From Lactifluus volemus (Eukaryota; Basidiomycota; Agaricomycetes; Russulales; Russulaceae), in NCBI GenBank assembly GCA_022376515.1, contig WTXI01000004.1, positions 1,488,001-1,552,000 on the forward strand: 64,000 nucleotides of DNA. The letters are read 5' to 3'. This document shows positions 45,162-57,279 of this stretch, piece after piece. Position 1 is the first letter of the stretch. Each line of letters begins with the position of its first letter. A program made the position numbers and the translations under genes. Below the pieces are notes generated by a model. The model ran no database searches and was not told the DNA's origin. It saw nothing but the letters and a program-made list of their open reading frames with translations.

Positions 45162-45539
45162 TGACCGGTTAGTTACACAACGTAGATAAACAAAAACTGT
45201 GTGCTGTCTTTGCTCTCTCCTTGTCACTTGCCACCCTTATCCGATGTATAAAATGAGGATCGATCGTCACACTGCATTGATGGGCACTCTTTACCGGACC
45301 TGCCGTCCTCCTTGAACTTGAACTTGATGGTGAAATATTCGATATTCTGGAGTTCTGTCATAATCTGCTGTAATACCACTCAGCCCAAAAGTAATAATTT
45401 AGAGAGATCTATAACGGAAATGTGTACAAAACTGTAATAAATACAGATCCATGTCAAAAGTCCGTAGTACTAACGACAACGGACAAACTTTTTTCTCTCC
45501 CCTGCCAGTGTTCTCAATGCGTGCGTGCGCGCAAAAGCC
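45162..45539. other. Intergenic spacer between two convergent genes
   Basis: MAGO (plus) and MID1 (minus) converge here; only their 3' ends are expected. Confidence 0.6.
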
Positions 45540-47200
45540 CTAGCTCGCATTACAAAACACGTTCCCCCACTGATCCTGCGCTACGCCCGGCACTCCCCTA
45601 CCCTGTGCTTCCCCATCCCAACTGTCGATGAAACCGAGGCCATAGCTAGCGTTGGCGGTATACTTTGTCAGCGGGCAGCGAAAACCAAGAAAGATGGGAC
45701 AGGCGCGGTCCGCGGCGCTGCACGTCTCTATGCAAGGCAAGAGCGCTGTGTACGGCGTGCTGACGTTTCCCAATGCCCCGTTGCGTTGCAGCGTGCCAGA
45801 CGCCATCGACAACAACGCAGGTGAGGGAACCGCCGCGTCAAAGACCTGCTGCTGTTGCGACGGTGTCGTTGTGGCTTGCGGTTGCTGGGGAAACTCGCCA
45901 CATCGCGGGAACGAGACGGTGCAGAGCCAGTGGCGGTAAGCCACCTGACAATCGGCGCACGAGTGGATGGGCGAGTAGAGATCGCGACCGCAAGCCATGG
46001 TGAGCAGGCTGGTGGTAAAGTTGGAGAGGTAGTTGATCAAGGGCTGGTCAGATTGTCAGGCAAGCTCGACGCGTCGTACGCGAACGCCGGTGATGGTGGT
46101 GGTGCGAAGAGCGGCACGGTGTACGCCGTAGTCGGGCAGTATGGCAACGCGTGTACGAGTGAGCACGAGAACGACGCTATTTTTTTCACATATCATAAAA
46201 TGTATCAATCAGACACGAACTGGAGCGCCACGCACCAGACTTTGTCGTGAAATAGATGGGCCCGGCGAGTCGCGTGTCGTCCTGAACCGCATACACGCTA
46301 TAGTTCGTGAGCGGCTCGAGACCACCGACGAGCCACTCCACCCTCCATCCCTCCCGCGCATCTCGCAACCACAATTGCTGCTCGAGCACTTGCTCGAGCA
46401 CCTGTGGGCTCTGAGCCGCGCGCGCGTTACGGATGGCGCACGCGGTCTGCGGCAGCGACGTGAACCCTGCGGAGAGCGGGGCCATAAAGAGTGTAAAGTT
46501 GGGCGTGTTCTGCGTCGGCGGAGGGGAGGGTAACGAGAGGTTTGCGGGTGGGAGGGTGTAGTTTGGGTACGTCGGTTGTGTAGCTGGAGGTGGGCGGAAG
46601 AAAGGTGGTGAGAAGAGGAGCGCCCCGTTTGCAGTCGAGTCTCCAAAGAAGGGCAGGCCTGCGAGGGGCGCGTGGAGTGGTGTCGTCGCTGTACACGTGT
46701 GTTAGTGCGAGGCCCGCGGGGCGCTAGGGGTGAGGGGCTCAAAAGTGCTTAACTGCCTTCCGACACGCCGATCTCAAGGCTATCCGATGCCGTGCCGCCA
46801 TACACGGCCAATACACCCGTCGTTGTCGTCGTCGCACTCCTGCTCCTGCGGAGAGCTGCAGCGTAAAGTCTCCTAGACCCAGACTACCGATCGTGACGGG
46901 GAACACATCGGCTCCGCCGCTGGGCCCCGGGATGACTTGTGGACTACTGCTATTACTGACGAACACGCTGGGTGGATTGCTCGATGCGGCCGCACATAGT
47001 GCCAAAGATATTGTGAGGTCAGAAGAAGAAGAGGGCGATGGAAGCGAGAAGAGTAGAGGTACGGTAGAGACGGAAAAGTTATTTCCGGTGAGTGCAACGG
47101 GGGTGCCAAAGGAGAGCGGAGTTGGTGAGTTCTGTGCCCACACTGAAGGTGATGAGATTAACAACGAGGCCACAAGTGCCCAAAGTGACTGCGGAAGCAT
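45540..47200 (-). CDS. Stretch-activated Ca2+ channel component Mid1
   Basis: Mid1 is the regulatory partner of the Cch1 calcium channel in the plasma membrane. Signal peptide MLPQSLWALVASLLISSPSVWA, a Ser/Thr-rich N-terminal region, GLEPLTNYSVYAVQDDTR, PYCPTTAYTVPLFAPP, then the Cys-rich C-terminal domain (MACGRDLYSPIHSCADCQVAYRHWLC, CIETCSAADRACPIFLGFRCP, WGNVFCNAS) characteristic of fungal Mid1. Introns near 46740-46690 and about 46230-46150. Frame changes at about 46836 and 46040 each fit one missing base. Confidence 0.87.
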
Positions 47201-47813
47201 CGAGTGGCTGTCTTTGTCGTCGTGACTGTCGTTGTCGTCGACGGGGCCAATGGAATGATTGAGATGACGTAATTATTCCTTAGAATAGTATCACAAGGTA
47301 CAAGGGGTAGCAAGTTATATTGCATACAAAACCTGCGGTCATAGGGAGGCATGCTAGGGGGTAGGAAAATGGGATAAAGCCTAAAGTCATACCAAAAAAA
47401 AATAACATGAAGCAAGGAGCAACGTAACAACATTCATATACACATAAAACCCGCTAAGGGAGAACCATAAATTACCAGACCGACCTCGCTAAAGCACCCG
47501 TTCTTCACAAGCCCGTGACGGGATTCGCAGCACCCTAAAAGAAGGGATATGATGGGAAGCGCGCCACTCGAGGGCGCTGCCGTTCACAGTATCATCACGG
47601 AACAATGTCATTGCCGGTTTAACAAACAAAAACGGCTTGGTTGGAACGTTAGAGCGGGAAAGTTGGCATCCCGCGCGACCCGTAGAGGCGCACATGAGTC
47701 AGAGAACATGTGTACATGTGGTTGGTATCGGAGAAAGGGCGCACGTGCGAGCACCACCGTGAATGAATATTGTTGTACAAGCCGTACCCTCAAATAGGAG
47801 GGAACGGAGGCGC

Positions 47814-49155
47814 CTATTCCTTACTAAGGGGTACCAACGCAGTCAGAACAACGTGATGTGAAGAGTTGTGAGAGGGGCAAAGGGAAGCGTACATTCCATA
47901 CCGCATGGTCCGCACTCGGCGGTATCGATCAATCGCGAGTCGATGCCCAGACGCTTCTTCACGGCGCCTACATGCCTCGCAGACGCGCCCGCGGCGCTCA
48001 TTACCGGTGCGCCCAATGTTCCAATCGAAGGCGTCCCACTGATCTGCGGCGCTCACATCATCAATTGATGCGGGATATTTGGCGCCGACGCGAGCCCCGA
48101 GATCTCTCAGCATTGCGCGCAAGCCCATGTAATCAGGGGTATCGCCAAATTCGAGGGCGCGAGCATACTCGTGCAACATGGCAAACTCGCGAGGAAGGCC
48201 GGTATGTAGTGACGAGCCAATGGAGAGTTTTGAATCACGAATGAGATCCCAAGTGCCGGCGACGGTGGCGGCTTTTAGCTTCCGCCAGGGAAGGGTACCG
48301 CGTAAAAAGTAAACGAACATGTAAGAGAGTGATTCGAGGTCATCGCGAGGAGAAGCCTCTGCAATGTGAAGTTTGAGCAAAAAAAACTGAACTCAATCAA
48401 AGGAACAAAAACAGACCGATTCCAAGATGGGTATTTATAGAGGCGAAGAGTGAAGTGCCAACGCCATGGTGGGCGTCTTGTTTATATGGAATGTGGGCAC
48501 CATCACGATCGCGAAATTTCTTTGCAAGGCCAAAGTCTATGACATTGACGACGTGAGATCCTTGGCCGGTGCCCATAACAAAGTTGGCTGGCTTTATGTC
48601 ACGATGGACAAGGTCATGCGAGTGTATAAACTCGATCCGGGATAACTGCAATTTATAATTAGCGCGCAACCTCAATAAACCTAAATCGTGACGTGAAACT
48701 CCAGGGGCGGCAAGGAACGGGAAGGGACGGGTTTCTAAGAGAAAAAAAAAAAAGATAACCTACCAATTGGTCGGCGAGAAGTAAAACGGTCTTGAGAGAA
48801 AAGTGACGATTACAAAGTTTAAAGAGGTCTTCGAGGGAGGGGCCGAGCAAATCAATAACCATCACGTTATAGTCACCCTGCTTGCCAGACCAGATGATCC
48901 AGGGCACGCCAGGTCCACCCATCAAGGTCTTGTAAATCTTCGACTCGTGCTTGAGCGGGCTATGCTGCTTTTCCACCGCCGGTTCAAGCTTGATTGCCAC
49001 TTCTTTTCCCGCTATCGTATGAACTCCATAAAACACGGTCCCTGTGCGACGTGAGGAGGTGTTAAAACGAAGCAGAGCGACTCGAAACACGAACCACAAC
49101 CGCCAATAGCGAGCTCTTCCTCGAGTCGATACTTGCCGCCAAAGGTAAAGTCCAT
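47814..49155 (-). CDS. Casein kinase 1
   Basis: Monomeric Ser/Thr kinase of the CK1 family. It starts MDFTFGGKYRLEEELAIGGCGS (glycine loop). Then come VAIKLEP with the ATP-binding Lys, VMVIDLLGPSLEDLF, HDLVHRDIKPANFVMG, the CK1-specific DFGLAKKF, SINTHLGI (substrate-recognition region) and DDLESLSYMFVYFLRGTLPW, followed by YARALEFGDTPDY. About five exons on the minus strand, all in frame. The tail after the kinase core is short, with a Cys/Arg-rich end, so it is not the long palmitoylated Yck type. Confidence 0.93.
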
Positions 49156-52129
49156 ACTACAAAGAGAGAGAGGAGGGAAAGGGTTGGGGTGGGATGAAAC
49201 ACGATACAAAAAGGACACTCACGTATTATATTCCGATTATACAGATAGGGGACCAAGAGCATTCAGCGTTCTAGCCGTGTTACGGGTAGTGGGGTGAAGG
49301 TTCAAAAATGAAAACCAACTTCTATCGTGGATCAGGTCGAGAAACACGCCCGAACATTGTTATGTAATCAGATCGCGATCCCGTGACAGTTCGTTAATTC
49401 GCCTCAATTTCGGACAAGACAATACTGGATCCGAAAGTGGGAGAAGGGGAAAAAGAAGAACGTGTTTCTCGCCTCCGATCCGTCCGAGCACAGCATGTTA
49501 TCCTCACTCAACACTCTCTTGACTCTATCAGCTCTATTCACCGAAATGACGTAGATTTAAAAAACGTGTTGTCAACGAGGCTTTCCTCTCTTTTTCCCAC
49601 CCGTACTTTCTCCTCCCCTCCCTCACCTACCTCGCTCCCCTTACACACGTACATCCACCACGTCTGCGGGGCTCGAAATCGATGTTGCAAGTTACCACCC
49701 CTACCCCCTGTGTCTTCCGTGAGGAGTAGGTCCATCTCGTCTGGTCTCTGCTCATCCTCGCTGCTAGTCTCCACAAAACAGTCACTCTGTCGCCAGGATA
49801 CCCTGAATGTCATGGAGCTCTCTCGCCAGCAACCGTTTCATCCCACCCACGCGCATACATAGCCGTCTCCGCTGGGCTAGTGCTCATTCTAAGGCATCCC
49901 AACATTCAGCATCCCCTTTTCACTGTTGTCCACTTAAACATGGACCATATCTCACACGCGATTAACGCAGGCCTGGATTGCATTCAAGCGGTACTGTCTA
50001 GTGCAGGTTTCTCCTCGCCCTCAGTGCTGCTCCAGCTTCAGAACAGCTCCATGATCCTCACCTCGAGTTAAATCCGAGGTTTCACAGACCCTCTCACGCG
50101 GAATTGGTGCCTCTACACCGCACATTCCAAACATCCAAACAAAAGACTCCCGTTGGGCCATGACCACAGTCCCAGGGAATTTTCAAACGCGTGTAGGTGA
50201 GCCAGTCGCATTTAGCACTCGTGCCCAGCATAACGGTACGTCTCTGTGATCCTACCCATTTCCTAACGCCGATCGCATCGTCGTTCAGCCCCCTTCCCCT
50301 CACCTTGCTTTCTCCTCGCCTTTCCCTTGTCGATCACACTGCCATTTCTCCACATCGTTGTGCCATGTTTGCTATTCCACACGACAAGTGCCTACCGACC
50401 GCTCACCATCCTGCCAATGCAATCTACCTTTATATTCCCCAGAGGCACATTTACGTGCGTTGGCGTGACGATTGATGAGAACGCAATTATTGCAGAAGTT
50501 TCATATGTTGAGACACTCACGGGTGCCATCGCATGCGTTGTGATTAGACACGAATTTGTACCCTGTTTTTCCTCATGCTCAGTTTGGGTGGCAACGATGG
50601 TCTCCCCACAACCACGGCAGCCACGAACTTGCCGTTTTGTACGCTGTGAAGGCACTACCACCCCGGCGTTCATGAGCGCCGTGCTAACAAAGCCGAGCGT
50701 CTGAGGTGCAGCTTGTAAAAACCGAAGTTTCCTCCCAAAGCACAACCATTTCGCTGATCGTGAACTATGAGCCATGAATCCTCTTATACTCAGCTTCCCC
50801 CTATGGCGTCCTCCGAATGGCGAGCTTTAGAACCATTTCAACCTCGTTCTGCGACCGTGACGTTTGGCACCTACCAGTGGTACTTCACCAACCTCAATTT
50901 TCTTTGCACATGGAGCGGTCTAGGTGCTGATGGATCCACGACTTTCGCACAGAATGCGGATAGTCCATAGTTCCTGCTCTGGGTAATGGGGTACGTCATC
51001 CACAAACTCTTCTGTTCAAGTGAATGATATTCATTTTCATTCGTCAACTTTCATACAACCTCGCCTCGCAGTTTCCTACCCGTGAAGTGTTTTAACCTTT
51101 TTTGTAAAGACGACCGCGAGATCTACCGCGGGTCTCCAACTGTACTCCATATATGGACCTCTCTGCATTCCGGCAGTTTACCCCTATGGTTATAGCACCT
51201 TCGCCCAGCCACGCGACGTGCTCTTATTCGATCGTCCAGACGTCACCGTGTCACCCTCTCATAATCCCACCTTTATTCCCGAATCGCTGGAGAAGCGAAG
51301 CCAAACACCCCATGAATCAGAATTCTCTTCTTTCCGCCCCTTCCTATGCGCGCGCACATGGCCACCTCCGATTTCACGGGCCTGACACACGTCACATTCT
51401 CGCACACTTTCATGCCATCGGGGAAAACGCCACCTGCGAAAGAACTATGCGAGTTTGTCACCGGGATGGTTGTTCCGTCATCTCTTGAAAAACTCTCACC
51501 AATTGAATTGCGACTGCACATTACTTCCCCGTGGCCTTGGTGGCGCGCCGCCTTCCTCGGCGGCACATGAGAAAGGGGATATCGGGTCGTCATTTAACGA
51601 GATCCAACTCCGTTTCTTGTCCGAGTTTCTACCGATATGTCTGGGGTACTGTCTATTCCATCCCTCCCATGCGGTGATTAATACTCCAAATTTTGTCCTG
51701 TACTCGTATTTAATCTATCGCCTTTCCTTCTATTCCCCTATTCCCACATATTTGTATATCCTATTCTGCAGGCACAATGGTGATCGACTCAGCTGAGGTC
51801 TAATCGAGGTCGGCACAAAGTTGTCCTTCAAGCCCAGAGGAGGAATTCTATTCTTTCTTGGTGCACGGCACAGTCGTTGATTGCTACCAGGTATCCGGTT
51901 CCGCGTGCAGAAATAGGTTTGATACTACTGTACTATCATGTTCGGCCGTGATGGCATCTCGACGCTCTCACGTGCCTTAGGTAGTCCTACACGTGATACA
52001 AACTACACACGCAGCGGAGTCTGGTTAATGTCCATCTCTTACTTTCTGGCGCTTCTCCTATCCAAATCCTAAGATTCATAATACAGAGGGACTGGTACTC
52101 TACCAGAAAGATCGAGCAAGTTTCGATTC
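49156..52129. other. No recognisable gene; scattered coding-like frames
   Basis: Several plus-strand frames (50197-50475, 50327-50704, 50767-50970, 51153-51570) look partly coding, with possible GT donors (for example near 50235), and may be exons of one unknown gene. I could not join them consistently and recognise no domain. 49.27-49.43 kb is the likely CK1 promoter side. Confidence 0.4.
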
Positions 52130-53480
52130 GTGTCATGCGATCCGCTGCTCACTGGCAGTGACGATATCATGGTTGCAGGTCATGTTTCACCACGCGTTAC
52201 AATCGAGGCACTCCCAGATATTGTCCTTCTATACATCTTCGATTTCTGCCGACTGAACATTGAAGACTCTACGTTGGATTGGCTGCTGACGTTGTATGCC
52301 AAAGATGGCAACACATCCCCGCTCCGTCTTAATCTGCGCATTTTGTGGACAGAAATTATCATTTGATGAGCTATTTAGACCTCTGCCCCCTTTCCTATCA
52401 TAGTACGGTCGTACGGTGACGGTAACCAGGATAACATCATCACCGCACTCGAGAACTCTAGCCGGGTACACGAGGTCATCCTCAATGACGAACTTTTACC
52501 ATTGAAACGTGTTATCGCGGCGATGCAAGAACCATATCCGGTACTGGAATCTCTTGGTATTGAGTACAAGGCGCCTGCAGCGCTTCCCGATACGTTCTTG
52601 GGTGGATCCACGCCATGTCTACGATCACTCACTTTGAAACGGATTTCATTTCCAACATTGCCTTCTCTTCTCTTCTCTTGCAAACTCATTGTCCGTCTCT
52701 TCCTTCTTCGCTTACCGAAAAATGGCTATATCTCACCCGAGACGATGGCCACATGCGTCTCCGCCTTGGCCAAGCTCACTCACCTTGAGATCGACTTTGA
52801 AGAATACGCAATTTCTTACCCTTTCCCGAGAATTCCACCTCCGCTCACACGTGCTGTCCTCCCCGCTCTCACCAGCCTCCGGTTTGAAGGTTACACCCAC
52901 TACTTGGAGGACTTTGTGGCTTGACTCGATGCCCCTCTGCTGAAGAATCAATGTCATACTCGTCTGCGGGCGTCACAGTGTCTTTGACATCCAACAACAT
53001 TCGTCATCAGTCATGCCTCAAATCTCATGTGCATGAACCGTTTCCATTCATATGTTGACGACTTCATGGGAGAGGAGAATCAACAAATTTCATCTATGAC
53101 GCAAATCGTATGCAGCCGTTTTGCGATCGTCATCTCTGACACTACACGACTCGACATCGATTACAGTCCGGACATATCCTGCCCGCAAGGCGACATCAAT
53201 GACACTCAATGGGCGGAATTTTTTTCCGCCAATTCACCGCTCTCCGGACCCTGTGTATTAAATCTCTCGAATCAGAGTCATTCATCGAGTCGGTGCTCAG
53301 CGGGGAAACGGCCACAGAAGTTTTACCTGCATTGGACAATCTTTACCTAATGCGATATCATTCAGAGGGACATCATGGCCATCCGTCTGAATCCGAGCGG
53401 CAACACATCCAGCTACCCGTCAAGATTCCAATCACCCCGTCACTGTCCACTACGGGTCGTCCGAGCCGCCGTCCTCATAA
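52130..53480 (+). pseudogene. F-box protein, frames interrupted
   Basis: Agaricomycete-type F-box protein (SCF ubiquitin-ligase substrate adaptor). The F-box (IEALPDIVLLYIFDFCRL) lies near 52200. The conserved Trp/Arg part after it is spread over three frames at 52288-52312. The leucine-rich body follows: ILNDELLPLKRVIAAMQEPYP, LPDTFLGGSTPCLRSLTLKRI, LLRLPKNGYISPETMATCVSALAKLTHLEI, TRAVLPALTSLRFEGYTHYLEDFVA and TALRTLCIKSLES. Frame changes near 52300, 52922, 53240 and about 53390 fit no introns. It may be a decayed family member or show consensus errors. Confidence 0.75.
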
Positions 53481-54582
53481 ACCAGGCCCAAGGTTCCTGG
53501 ATCTCTGGCCACTCCTCCCATGCATTTAAATGCGCCTCCACGTCAGTTTGGCTGTACGCATCGACGGTTTACTGCATGGTTCTAATAACTCTCCTCGTAT
53601 CTGTTTTTTTTTCTCGCGCAGCGTCTTCACTTGTCAATTTTTGTCTTTTCTCTCCTTGAGGAGAGCACCTGCATCTTCTGAGGGGCACGCATTCTCCAAC
53701 TTAACCCCCCCCCCCCCTTTTTTTTTTTCACTTTGTATTACTCTGTATGTCACTTTGGACTCTTTTGGCTACGATAGAAGATGTAATTCAAGGACTAGAA
53801 ATTTGTAAAATGGGGAGTAGCGATGCATCGATGCAACTGCTTACTTTGTCGCGATCTCATTCAATGTCTCTTACATTCTCGAGATCCGAGTCATTCTTGT
53901 CTTCAACCCCCGGGACATGGACAACAGCCGTCAACATATTATCATCACCCCGATGACGGTTTGTACCCCGACGATCCTCTAGGGCCTGGGATCTACTATT
54001 CCGCGCCCTATCCGCATGCAGTGTAATCGTTTCCTTCCATGCGTATGGAGGAAGGAGCGATTCGGGTGGTTCCCGGCACAAATCGTGATTCCACGTGACT
54101 AAGTTCTCCGTACAAAACCACAGGTACACGACGCGCTGGTTTTTGCCTACCGCGGTGTCTGGCACTCTCACAGACTCCCATAGGCTAGTACTGGCTTTCA
54201 TTGATCATGTACTTACTCCAATCGAAATGAATAGCGACGACTCTTTCGTGCTCGTCCCGGGCCGGAAGCGCGGAAGCCCCCACTCATGTACGTTCTTTCA
54301 TAAGTTACAATGATGGCTTGGGACTCGGTCAACTTTGCGCGACGTACGCGATAGCATGACCGGATGAGCAGAAGTTTTCGAACCGGCTTCAACCCGTCGA
54401 TGTTCTACGAACGTCGCACAAGTCCATGCGACGGAGTGCGTATGTCGGTGATACTAGCCGTCCGCACAACGCTTTTAATTAATTCACAGACAGCTACGAA
54501 GTCGACTTTCCTTTCTTTCTACAAGCTACAATACGGACAAACGTCATAACTCTTTTTCGTGATGCCAGACCACGCACGCATT
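53481..54582. other. No recognised gene
   Basis: A C/T homopolymer run (53706-53730) and short plus-strand frames. One, ending near 54026, is Pro/Asp/Tyr-rich, and a frame at 54095-54313 may be coding. Neither is supported by a family signature. Confidence 0.45.
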
Positions 54583-55424
54583 TCAAAGTTGTGCCAGAAC
54601 TTGCGAGGCCTCGGTGACGGTCAATTCGCCCGGTTTCTCCTCAACGATTACTCTTTCGATCTTATCATCGTTTGCGACGATAACAAAGCGCTGTGTGTGC
54701 GGGGAAAAAAAAAAAGTGAGATTGGCCTGCGTGAGACCGGAGGCGAATAGTGTGTGCGTGCCAAAAGTGCGTACTTTGGCGCGAGGTCCACCAAGACCAC
54801 CGGTGGCGTCCATCACGAGTCCAAGCGACGAGACAAACAGAGCGCGATCGTCTGCGATGAAGCGGATGGCTTCAAATTTGTTGTTGAAGGAAAATGAATC
54901 AAGTCAGAATGTAGAAGAGGGAGATGATGCGACTTACGCGTGCCACCTGGCGCAAGTTTTTCCTTCCAGGCCCTGGATCAACATAAGCAACCGAACCAAA
55001 AAAAAAAAAAAGGCCTAGAAGCCCCCAGGACGCACTTTGTCACATACGCATCGTTGACGATGATGATGTAAATCTCGTTGATGCCCTTGGCCTTAAACTC
55101 TTCATACTTCTCAATGTAGCCCGGTGCCTGCGAACTGCAAGTGGGTGTGAAAGCCCCAGGCACGCCGACCTTTTTTGGTCGAACAATTTCATTTTTTTGG
55201 TTAGCACTTGCACGCATATATACCGCCCGCTACTAGTAGATACGCACAAATATGTTTCTGCCTGTGGGTGCCAGCGCGATTGGCTTGCCTGCCTCATTCT
55301 CTTTGACCTTTTCGTTCAGCGGGAGCTTGTCGCCCGGTTGAGCTTGGTTCGAAGCGAGGAGGGCCGAGACGTGAGCGTGAGCTGACTGGGCGATGCTCTC
55401 TACGAGGCTGGAGATCGGGGACAT
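54583..55424 (-). CDS. Type-5 peroxiredoxin (thioredoxin-dependent peroxidase)
   Basis: Reduces hydrogen peroxide and alkyl peroxides with a Cys thiol. MSPISSLVESIAQSAHAHV at the start, GDKLPLNEKV, GVPGAFTPTCSSQAPGYI with the peroxidatic Cys in PTC, INEIYIIIVNDAYVTKAWK, RFIADDRALFVSSLGLVMDATGGLGGPRAK and FVIVANDDKIERVIVEEKPGELTVTEASQVLAQL. Five exons; introns of GTGCGT, GTAAGT and GTACGC type; every join is in frame. The ATG at 55422-55424 fits the family length better than the upstream open codons. Confidence 0.93.
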
Positions 55425-55845
55425 GTCTTTCTTTTCAGCAGTAGGTGTATGAAAGGTGTAATCGTCAACAACCACCAAAGGATTTATATTTAGTCCTCTC
55501 CATTTCCCACGTACTACCAGTGCGTCATAACCGCAATGTCATTCAGTTCAAATGCTACCCCCCAACTGAACAACTCTCTTGTTCAGAGCGCCGAGGTATT
55601 AGCTAGCTATCGTTCGGTCCATATAGGTTCCATCCCCCAGGTTTCTCCTAGTATTATGCTTCATGGATGGAGTGGTCGCGTGGCCGCGGCCGCGGGTCGG
55701 AGATCATCCGCTCATGCGCGGATTCGGACACCCTAAACCACCACCGCGGCGCCACACAATGGAACGGTGGCACAACTTCTTTTCCAGACAAGCTGGTGGT
55801 GGCTCCGAGGCGGGCGTTACATGCGGTCGTCGTCGGCCATCGCGT

Positions 55846-56180
55846 TTAGGACCTTGACGACTTGAGTGCGAGGTGGTAAAGGCGGGTTAACCGATGACTG
55901 GCAAAAAAAAAGTGTGAGTTCTCAAAAGCCAAGGTGGGAGGAAAAAGTGATTTCACGATTCGTACGTCGCCGGGGTGGGCAATGCGAGCTTGGGCACGTC
56001 ACAGTTGATCGTGTCCTGCGCGGTCTTGTACAGACCGCTCGGGGCGGGTTCGATGCGGAGCGGGGTTCGGCGGGGTGGGAGGCGCCCTTTGTCGGCGATG
56101 GCGATCAAACTGTCGATGTGGGGAAGCCTGATGTCGTATCGGTCCCACTTTGGCAATATGAGAGGGGGCAAGTTGGCCAT
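55846..56180 (-). CDS. Small conserved-looking protein, unrecognised
   Basis: Starts MANLPPLILPKWDRYDIRLPH; one intron (GTACGA donor near 55962, acceptor near 55905). Total about 90 residues with basic and aliphatic composition, ending HLALKSSRS. No signal peptide or membrane span. It could be a small mitochondrial or ribosome-associated protein, but I do not recognise it. Confidence 0.5.
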
Positions 56181-57054
56181 ATTATGGAAGGATGCAGTAC
56201 GGTAAGAGGGAAAGGATGACTGGCGCTCGATAGAAAGGCTGGGTGGGACGATCCCCTTTTTATCATGACCGTTGCTTTATCTTTTGCTGTAAGGAGCCCA
56301 TTTGATCGTCGGGGTCAAAAAAAAACGTCGAGTTGGGAATAACATCGCCACCAACACTTGCTCGCGTTCTCGATGCTGTGCTGTGACGTTCCTGGGGGCG
56401 GGGTCTCAATAGATCTCAATTCAATTCAATTGTGCTGCCAGATCGATAAGCCCTTCAGGTCAGGTTCGCTGTCCTTTCGTCCCCTCCTCGTCTCATTCTC
56501 GGCAATGCAACGCCACATTTTGCCGAAAAGAACAATGTCATAAACGGACCCGCAGTACTAGTAGTTCACCGAGGCCAATTGAAGCCTCGGAAATCTTCTC
56601 TCAAGGGCGCGCACCCGCGGTTACTACAAGATCGCAATGTCATTACATGTTTCAGTTGCGGTTCAGTATAGAGACCGACTACCTAAACGTACAAAGTTGT
56701 ATCTGCGGTATCGTATAAAGTGCGCGTAACCTAATAAGTGCCAAACCAATACTCATAAATAATGACCAGTCGAGTAAAGCGCCCCACGTGGATGCTCGCC
56801 AGCCATCCCTTCTTCATTCGACCAATCCCAGTCCAGGCGTCAATTCTTCATAACTCTTCGTTAACTTCGATGAGACGAAATCCATCAGGCTTCAGGTCCG
56901 AAATACTTTCCCCCGTCTTGTCGGCAGGGGAGCATAACTTGAGGAAATAGTGAGTCGATGGTGATAAGGACACCGCGGGTATCAGATTGTGGTCAGAAAG
57001 GCGGTGGTGGTGAGGTGGGTGGATGACTGAAGTGATGATGAGGGAGGGGGTACA
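56181..57054. other. No supported gene
   Basis: Short frames only; contains a tandem TCAATTCAAT stretch near 56415. Confidence 0.5.
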
Positions 57055-57279
57055 CTAGCGACGGTAGTGGTGGCGTGACATGTAATGACGGCCAGGTGAC
57101 CGTGGGTAGTAGTGTCTTGAAGATCGTGCAGAGGGCATGACCATGACGTATGGCTGCTGCATTGGGGCCATGGGAGGCGCAAAGTGATGTGCAGGTGGGT
57201 ACATTGGTGCCATCATGGGGACAGAATGGGGCATCATGTAAGCAGGGCGATGGGAAGGGTACATATAATGGTATGCCAT
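57055..57279 (-). CDS. Small Met/Tyr/His/Pro-rich protein
   Basis: A 74-residue frame starting MAYHYMYPSHRPAYMMPH and ending SRHHYRR. It has many Met-Pro and Tyr-Pro pairs and a basic His/Arg/Tyr tail, with no Cys and no signal peptide. The biased composition repeats through the whole frame, which argues for a real protein. Metal or RNA binding is conceivable from composition alone. Confidence 0.5.
   Translation of the reverse strand: MAYHYMYPSHRPAYMMPHSVPMMAPMYPPAHHFAPPMAPMQQPYVMVMPSARSSRHYYPRSPGRHYMSRHHYRR

Noticed and set aside
46680..46700. Possible extra frame break in MID1 after the intron
   Set aside because: Using the acceptor ending at TGTACAG with the split codon A|CG, the conserved frame continues without a break.
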